Shown here one piece after another: positions 6,077-10,334 of a stretch of 10,334 bases of DNA. Under the pieces are notes generated by a model. It saw nothing but the letters and a program-made list of their open reading frames with translations. It did not search any database and had not been told where the DNA came from. The stretch comes from Rubritepida sp. (GTDB taxonomy: Bacteria > Pseudomonadota > Alphaproteobacteria > Acetobacterales > Acetobacteraceae), in NCBI GenBank assembly GCA_028291485.1, contig JAQGHZ010000654.1:1-10334 (forward strand). Direction: 5' to 3'. The position numbers and the translations under genes are program-made. Numbering within the stretch: position 1 is the stretch's first letter; the number at the start of each line of letters is the position of its first letter.

Positions 6077-7600
6077 TCACGCCGCCCGGCGCAGCCCCCG
6101 CCTTCCGCGGTAGGAGAGCGCCTCAGCAACATGCGCGCGCTGCACGCCCTCGAGGCCCGCCAGGTCGGCGATGGTGCGCGCGAGGCGGATGGTCCGCACG
6201 AAGCCGCGCGCCGAGAGGCCGAGCCGTTCGGCCGCCTGTTCCAGCAGCTGCTTCGCATCGGCATCGAGCCGCGCGGTCTCCTGCAGGATCGTGCCGTCGG
6301 CCGCGGCGTTGTGGCGCGGGCCGTCCTCGCCGTAGCGCGCGCGCTGGACGTCGCGCGCGGCCTGCACGCGGGCGGCGATGACGCGGGTCAGCTCGCCGGT
6401 GGGGGCGCGCGCGAGCTCGGCGGCCGGCACGGCCATCACCTCCAGGGTGATGTCCATGCGGTCGAGCAGCGGGCCGCTCAGCTTGTCGGAATACTCCTCG
6501 CCGCAGCGGGGTGCGCGGGAGCATTCGCGCGCCGTCTCGCCGAGCTGGCCGCAGCGGCAGGGGTTCATCGCCGCGATGCATTGGAAGCGCGCGGGATAAT
6601 TCACATGCGCATTGGCGCGCGCGATGACCGCGCGGCCCGTTTCCATCGGCTGGCGCAGGGCCTCCAGCGCGGGGCGCGGGAATTCCGGCCATTCGTCGAG
6701 AAAGAGCACGCCGTGATGCGCGAGGCTGATCTCGCCCGGCCGCGCCCGGTTGCCGCCCCCGATGAGCGCGGCCTGGCTCGCGGAGTGATGCGGCTCGCGA
6801 AAGGGCGGTCGCGTGAGGAGCCGCCCGTCGCGCAGCAGGCCGGCGACGGAGTGGATCATCGAGAGCTCCAGCGCCTCGGAGGGCGTGAGGTCCGGCAGCA
6901 GGCCCGGCAGCCGGGCGGCGAGCATCGACTTTCCCGCGCCCGGCGGGCCGATCATGAGCAGGTTGTGGCCGCCGGCAGCCGCGATCTCGAGCGCGCGCTT
7001 GGCCGTCTCCTGGCCCTTCACCTCGGAGAGGCAGGGGCCGCGCCATTCCTCGCGCTGCAGCGGCGGCGGCGAAGGCGGGCTCATCACCTGCACGCCGCGG
7101 AAATGGTTGAGCAGCATGGGCAGGTCGGCCGGCGCCAGCACCTCGCCACGCCCGGCCCAGGCCGCCTCGCCGCCCTGCGCCGCGGGGCAGATCAGGCCCA
7201 GGCTGCGGGCCGAGGCGCCGAGCGCCGCCGGCAGCACGCCCGCCACCGGCAGGATCGAGCCGTCGAGCGACAGCTCGCCCAGCGCCGCGAAGCCCGCCAG
7301 TTCGTCGCGCGGGATGACCTCCATCGCGGCGAGAAGGGCGAGCGCGATGGGAAGATCATAGTGGCTTCCCTCCTTGGCGAGATCGGCCGGCGCGAGGTTC
7401 ACCAGCACGCGCTTGGCCGGCAGCGCGAGGCCGAGGCCGGTCAGTGCCGCGCGCACGCGCTCGCGGCTTTCGGCGACCGCCTTGTCGGCCAGGCCCACCA
7501 CCAGGAAGGCGGGAAGGCCGGGTGCCAGTTGCACCTGCACCTCCACGGGCACGGCCTGGATTCCCGCGAAAGCGAAGGTGGCGATGCGCGCGAGACTCAT
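6077..7600 (-). CDS. comM: YifB/ComM family Mg-chelatase-like AAA+ ATPase
   Basis: The 507-residue protein has the length and domain order of ComM, a hexameric helicase that drives branch migration during integration of single-stranded DNA in natural transformation. An N-terminal Lon-like domain (about 1-170: VEVQVQLAPGLPAFLVVGLAD, then LVNLAPADLAKEGSHYDLPI) precedes an AAA+ core. Walker A is GPPGAGKS (218-225, K224), and Walker B is GVLFLDEWPEF (D302, E303), with Trp where Leu is usual. A four-cysteine insert (NPCRCG at 346-351, C360, C366) may bind zinc. SGPLLDRMD (375-383) follows, then the C-terminal Mg-chelatase-like helical domain with ARGFVRTIRLARTIADL. The ATG at 7600 matches the family start MSLARI. 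ComM proteins occur in many non-competent bacteria, so transformability is not proven. Confidence 0.93.
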   Translation of the reverse strand: MSLARIATFAFAGIQAVPVEVQVQLAPGLPAFLVVGLADKAVAESRERVRAALTGLGLALPAKRVLVNLAPADLAKEGSHYDLPIALALLAAMEVIPRDELAGFAALGELSLDGSILPVAGVLPAALGASARSLGLICPAAQGGEAAWAGRGEVLAPADLPMLLNHFRGVQVMSPPSPPPLQREEWRGPCLSEVKGQETAKRALEIAAAGGHNLLMIGPPGAGKSMLAARLPGLLPDLTPSEALELSMIHSVAGLLRDGRLLTRPPFREPHHSASQAALIGGGNRARPGEISLAHHGVLFLDEWPEFPRPALEALRQPMETGRAVIARANAHVNYPARFQCIAAMNPCRCGQLGETARECSRAPRCGEEYSDKLSGPLLDRMDITLEVMAVPAAELARAPTGELTRVIAARVQAARDVQRARYGEDGPRHNAAADGTILQETARLDADAKQLLEQAAERLGLSARGFVRTIRLARTIADLAGLEGVQRAHVAEALSYRGRRGLRRAA

Positions 7601-7692
7601 GCGTACCTGCTTCTCACCCGCAACGTCCGGTTGCAACACGCGCTCGGAGGACATTCCGGCTTCCGCGCCACGCCGCGCCTGCGGAAAATGCA
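7601..7692. other. Short intergenic gap with an inverted repeat
   Basis: The 92-bp gap between the serine hydrolase stop and the comM start contains TTCCGC (7661-7666) and GCGGAA (7681-7686), a 6-bp stem with a 14-base loop. There is no T-run on the minus-strand exit side, so it is not a typical terminator. A TTGCAA at 7631-7636 (minus strand) could be a -35 box for comM, but no acceptable -10 follows. Confidence 0.25.
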
Positions 7693-8733
7693 CTATGCCG
7701 CGAGGGCTGCACGAACCAGTCGCATGAACTCATCGAGCTTCGTGCTGTCGAGCCAGCGGGACACGGCGACGATCTCCTCGGCGGGCTCCATCCAGGTCGT
7801 GGCGCCACCGGCGCCGGAGAAGCAGACCGCGCCCTCGCTCGCGCTCGGCCACTTGGTGCGACCGGTGTTGAGCCAGAAGAGGAAACCGTAATGCGGGTTC
7901 AGTGCACAAGGCGTGCGGCAGAGGTCGAGCCACTCCTTGCGGATGAGCTCGCGCCCCTTCCACTGGCCGTCCGCCGCGACCAGGAGGCCGACCTTGGCCT
8001 GGTCCTCGGCATTGATGATGAGCCCGCCGCCCCAGTGTCCGCCGCCCGAGACGCTCTCGATCATCCTGCCGCCGACCTCGACCTGCGAGGTCGTGTAGCC
8101 GCGCCACGTCCAGTCCTTGCCGGCGCCGATCGGGTCCATGATCCGCTCGGCGAAGACCTCCGGCAGCGATCGGCGGAAGAGGTACAGCAGCGCCATCGAC
8201 AGCGCGTTCACGCGCACGTCGTTGTACTCCCAGTAGCCGCCGGGCGCGGCCAGCGGCCGGTTGCTGCGCTTGGCCCCCTTCCCTTCCGTGCCGAGGCTGC
8301 GGCCGCGATCGATCAGGTCGCTCTTGCCGAAGAGCGTGCCCTCCCATTCCGAGGTGTTGGTCAGCAGGTGGCGCCAGGTGATCGCGCCATTGTGCGGCCC
8401 TGTGAAGGCGTCGTGCGGCACCTTCTCCGAGACCTTCGCGTCGAGGTCCGGCAGCAGCCCGTCACGCAAGGCGAGGCCGGCGAGGATGGCGAGGTAGCTC
8501 TTGGCCACGCTGAAGGTCATGTCCGCGCGGGTGGGGTCGCCCCATTCGGCGACGCGCTTGCCGTGCCAGTAGATGACGCCGTTCGGACCGCCGCGCGGGG
8601 CCGTCGGACCGATCACCTCATTGTCGGGAGCGGGCTCGAAGAAGCCGCTTTCCAGATGGGCCAGGATGTCGCGGGGCCAGGGCGTCTCGTTCACGGACGC
8701 GAAGTCGGTGGCCGCCTTCAATGCGGGAGTCAT
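7693..8733 (-). CDS. Serine hydrolase, class C beta-lactamase fold
   Basis: The 346-residue protein belongs to the beta-lactamase/penicillin-binding-protein-like serine hydrolases, a group that includes esterases, D-amino-acid peptidases and amide hydrolases such as nylon-oligomer hydrolase. The nucleophile motif is SVAK (S75, K78). The second motif is WEYND (Y170, with Asp where Asn is common). The late part has SGGGHWGGGLIINAEDQAKVG, typical of the family, and FSGAGGATTWMEP (about 305-317) in place of the KTG-type strand. There is no signal peptide, so it is probably cytoplasmic and unlikely to protect against beta-lactams. ATG 8733 is chosen because AAGGG lies eight bases upstream; an in-frame ATG at 8766 would add eleven residues. 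The gene lies between minE and comM on the same strand, with 84- and 92-bp gaps. Substrate unknown. Confidence 0.88.
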   Translation of the reverse strand: MTPALKAATDFASVNETPWPRDILAHLESGFFEPAPDNEVIGPTAPRGGPNGVIYWHGKRVAEWGDPTRADMTFSVAKSYLAILAGLALRDGLLPDLDAKVSEKVPHDAFTGPHNGAITWRHLLTNTSEWEGTLFGKSDLIDRGRSLGTEGKGAKRSNRPLAAPGGYWEYNDVRVNALSMALLYLFRRSLPEVFAERIMDPIGAGKDWTWRGYTTSQVEVGGRMIESVSGGGHWGGGLIINAEDQAKVGLLVAADGQWKGRELIRKEWLDLCRTPCALNPHYGFLFWLNTGRTKWPSASEGAVCFSGAGGATTWMEPAEEIVAVSRWLDSTKLDEFMRLVRAALAA

Positions 8734-8764
8734 GTCGGAACCCTTGAAGCTTTCTTGGGTGTGC

Positions 8765-8793
8765 ATCTCACCCGCGCAGGCGCACCGCGACAA
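8765..8793 (-). promoter_or_regulatory. Weak candidate promoter for the serine hydrolase gene
   Basis: On the minus strand TTGTCG (8793-8788) and TGAGAT (8770-8765) are 17 bases apart, upstream of the ATG at 8733. Matches to the sigma-70 consensus are 4/6 and 3/6. The site also overlaps the hairpin at 8786-8803, so one of the two readings may be wrong. Confidence 0.25.
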
Positions 8794-8803
8794 GGGGGTC
8801 GCG
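8786..8803 (-). terminator. Hairpin downstream of minE
   Basis: CGCGAC (8786-8791) pairs perfectly with GTCGCG (8798-8803) around a 6-base loop, 14 bases after the minE stop. There is no T-run on the minus-strand exit side. It may mark the end of the minCDE transcript or only attenuate it. Confidence 0.3.
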
Positions 8804-8817
8804 ATGCTTCCCCGATA

Positions 8818-9099
8818 TCAGGCCGCGCGACCGCCGAGGCCGGCCGGACCGGGCAGCTCGATGTCGATCGCGAGGGTGGAAAAATCGCCGCCGCGCTCGA
8901 GGTTCACCTGCACCTTGTCCGGGTCGATCGAGACGTAGCGCGCGACGACCTGCACCAGCTCCTGCTGGAGCTTCGGCAAAAAATCATCCTTGGTTCGGCT
9001 CACCCGCTCGTGGCTGATGATGACCTGCAGCCGATCCTTGGCCGTGGCCGCATTGCCCTTGGTCTCGCGTTCCTTACGGAAGAAGTTCAGCCAGCTCAT
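8818..9099 (-). CDS. minE: Cell division topological specificity factor MinE
   Basis: The 93-residue protein has the normal MinE length. It starts MSWLNFFRKERE, an amphipathic membrane-targeting segment. The anti-MinCD helix/strand ATAKDRLQVIISHER (18-32) follows, then the topological-specificity domain (about 36-83), ending in the strand VQVNLERGGDFSTLAIDIELP. MinE stimulates the MinD ATPase at the inner membrane and drives the pole-to-pole oscillation that confines the division inhibitor to the poles. The ATG overlaps the minD stop (ATGA), and GGGAGGG lies four bases upstream inside minD, so the two are translationally coupled. The tail GPAGLGGRAA is not part of the core domain. Confidence 0.96.
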   Translation of the reverse strand: MSWLNFFRKERETKGNAATAKDRLQVIISHERVSRTKDDFLPKLQQELVQVVARYVSIDPDKVQVNLERGGDFSTLAIDIELPGPAGLGGRAA

Positions 9100-9917
9100 G
9101 CGGCCCTCCCACCGAAGAGCCGTCCCAGGAGGCCCTTCTTCTTCTCGATCTCGATGAAGCGGTGCGGCTTCTCTTCGCCCAGGAATCGGGAGACCGCATC
9201 GGTGTAAGCCTGTCCCGCCTGGCTCTCCGTGTCCATGATAACCGGGCTGCCGGCGTTGGAGGCCTTGAGCACGCTCTCGCTCTCGGGGATCACGCCGAGC
9301 AGCGGGATGGCCAGGATCTCCAGCACGTCCTCCAGCTTGAGCATCTCGCCCCGCTCGACGCGCACCGGGTCGTAGCGCGTGAGCAGGAGGTGCTGCTTCA
9401 CGGGCTCCCTCTTGTCCTCGGCGCGCTTGGACTTGGACTGCAGCACGCCCAGGATGCGGTCGCTGTCGCGGACCGAGCTCACCTCGGGGTTGGTGACCAC
9501 GACGGCCTGGTCGGCGAAGTAGAGTGCCAGCAGCGCGCCCTTCTCGATTCCGGCGGGGCTGTCGCAGAGGATATAGTCGAATTCCTTCGACAGCTCCTCG
9601 ATGATGGTCTGCACGCCATCCTTGGTCAGTGCATCCTTGTCGCGCGTCTGGGACGCGGGAAGGATGCAGAGGCCGGGGACGCGCTTGTCCTTGATGAGGG
9701 CCTGCGAAAGCTTCGCCTCGCCCTGCACGACGTTCACGATGTCGAAGACCACCCGCCGCTCGACGCCCATGATGAGGTCGAGGTTACGCAGGCCGACGTC
9801 GAAGTCGATGACCACGGTCTTCTTGCCGCGCTGCGCGAGGCCGGTGGCGATGGCGGCGGAGCTTGTGGTCTTGCCCACGCCCCCCTTGCCCGACGTGACG
9901 ACGATCACCTGCGTCAT
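9096..9917 (-). CDS. minD: Septum site-determining protein MinD (ATPase)
   Basis: The 273-residue protein is a deviant-Walker-A ATPase of the ParA/MinD class. It dimerises on the membrane with ATP, recruits MinC, and is released when MinE triggers hydrolysis. GKGGVGKTT (10-18) carries the signature lysine K11 and the phosphate-binding K16. IDFDVGLRNLD (switch I, D40) and LCDSPAGIE (D119) complete the active site. The C-terminal helix IEIEKKKGLLGRLFGG (about 255-270) is the amphipathic membrane-targeting sequence. The ATG at 9917 has AAGGAA six bases upstream and gives the standard MTQVIVVTSGKGG start; open frame further upstream lies over minC and is not used. The gene follows minC by 31 bp and overlaps minE by 4 bp. 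Confidence 0.97.
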   Translation of the reverse strand: MTQVIVVTSGKGGVGKTTSSAAIATGLAQRGKKTVVIDFDVGLRNLDLIMGVERRVVFDIVNVVQGEAKLSQALIKDKRVPGLCILPASQTRDKDALTKDGVQTIIEELSKEFDYILCDSPAGIEKGALLALYFADQAVVVTNPEVSSVRDSDRILGVLQSKSKRAEDKREPVKQHLLLTRYDPVRVERGEMLKLEDVLEILAIPLLGVIPESESVLKASNAGSPVIMDTESQAGQAYTDAVSRFLGEEKPHRFIEIEKKKGLLGRLFGGRAA

Positions 9918-9948
9918 GTTTGGTTCCTTCTGGAGTTTTGTCACCGGC

Positions 9949-10334
9949 TCACCCAAGGGGATCGAACCGCAATTGCTCGCCTTCGAGGCGCACCTGCACC
10001 CCGCGGCCAATGGGCGTCGCGGAGAGGCCCTCGCGCACCGCGTAGAAGCCCGAGATGGCGACCAGCTCCGGATCGAAGTTCTGGGCAAAGATGCGCGCCT
10101 CGGAATCCTCCGAGGCGCCCGCCACCGCCCGGCCGCGCAGCGAGCCGTAGATGTGGATATTGCCGTCGGCGATCACCTCGGAGCCGGCATTGACCGAGCC
10201 CACGATGATGAGGTCGCCGCCCTGGGCATAGATGCGCTGGCCCGCCCGGACGGCCTGGGTGATGAGCATGGTGCGGGCCATGGCCGGCTTGGCGTCGGGC
10301 ATGGGCGCCATGGCGACCGCGGGGGCCGAGACGG
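9949..10334 (-). CDS. minC: Septum site-determining protein MinC, C-terminal part (cut by window edge)
   Basis: The visible 128 residues are the C-terminal beta-helix domain of MinC, preceded by an Ala/Pro-rich linker (VSAPAVAMAPMPDAKPA) that runs off the edge. Motifs are VRAGQRIYAQGGDLIIVGSV, NAGSEVIADGNIHIYGSLRG and ARIFAQNFDPELVAISGFY, which are diagnostic. This domain dimerises, binds MinD and contributes to blocking FtsZ; the FtsZ-destabilising N-terminal domain should lie just beyond the window. The frame is open to the last base, so an internal ATG at 10311 is not the real start. Any minCDE promoter would be upstream, outside the window. Confidence 0.95.
   Translation of the reverse strand, partial: VSAPAVAMAPMPDAKPAMARTMLITQAVRAGQRIYAQGGDLIIVGSVNAGSEVIADGNIHIYGSLRGRAVAGASEDSEARIFAQNFDPELVAISGFYAVREGLSATPIGRGVQVRLEGEQLRFDPLG

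Noticed and set aside
4089..6113. Plus-strand open frame of about 670 codons
   Set aside because: It is antisense to ggt and the 5' part of the FkbM gene, which carry complete family motifs. Its own product is His/Arg/Ala-rich low-complexity sequence.
4348..6264. Minus-strand open frame of about 640 codons
   Set aside because: It is a shifted frame over ggt and the end of comM. The product is Arg/Pro/Ala-rich and has no recognisable domain.
6071..7891. Plus-strand open frame of about 600 codons
   Set aside because: It is antisense to comM, with typical shadow composition rich in Arg, Ala, Gly and His.
7693..8733. AmpC-type antibiotic resistance gene
   Set aside because: There is no signal peptide, the second motif differs and there is no KTG. 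The fold is shared with many esterases and amidases, so a resistance call would be unsupported.
7444..9207. Plus-strand open frame of about 590 codons
   Set aside because: It is antisense to four well-supported minus-strand genes (comM 5' end, serine hydrolase, minE, minD 3' end) and shows no motif.

Overview
The window is 10.3 kb of GC-rich, tightly packed bacterial chromosome. It suggests an alphaproteobacterium, most likely of the Acetobacteraceae (Roseomonas-like). The basis is the base composition, a Bug/TctC-type solute-binding protein gene, a YifB/ComM protein with a four-cysteine insert, and a minCDE cluster. The assignment is an inference from general knowledge, not a database match. 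I see no RNA gene, CRISPR array, phage gene or recognisable transposase.

Layout. The left part (1-3505) is mostly on the plus strand. The 5' end of an M20-family amidohydrolase gene points left off the edge. It is divergent from a histone-deacetylase/acetylpolyamine-amidohydrolase gene, which is translationally coupled through a GTGA overlap to an M19 dipeptidase gene. These three enzymes all belong to metal-dependent amide-bond hydrolase families. Next come two small tandem membrane-protein genes that look like a duplication. After them is the 5' portion of a Bug/TctC solute-binding protein gene that loses similarity to its family and stops after about 130-138 codons. It is preceded by a dyad that could be an operator.

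The right part (3566-10334) is entirely on the minus strand, so its transcription converges with the left part. Read in that direction it holds minC (cut by the edge), minD, minE, a serine hydrolase of the class C beta-lactamase fold, comM/yifB, a periplasmic gamma-glutamyltransferase and an FkbM-type methyltransferase. Gaps are short (7-92 bp) or genes overlap (minD/minE share 4 bp), so one long or several overlapping transcripts are possible. The Min proteins place the division septum. ComM is a hexameric helicase acting on incoming DNA. The other genes are metabolic or of unknown substrate.

The convergence point (about 3483-3572) is the most curious spot. A 7-bp perfect inverted repeat supplies the TAG stop codon of both converging genes and encloses a near-perfect hairpin. 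The plus-strand gene is truncated exactly there. This looks like a small palindromic element or the scar of an insertion or deletion. I found no convincing wholly new system; most genes are recognisable members of known families.
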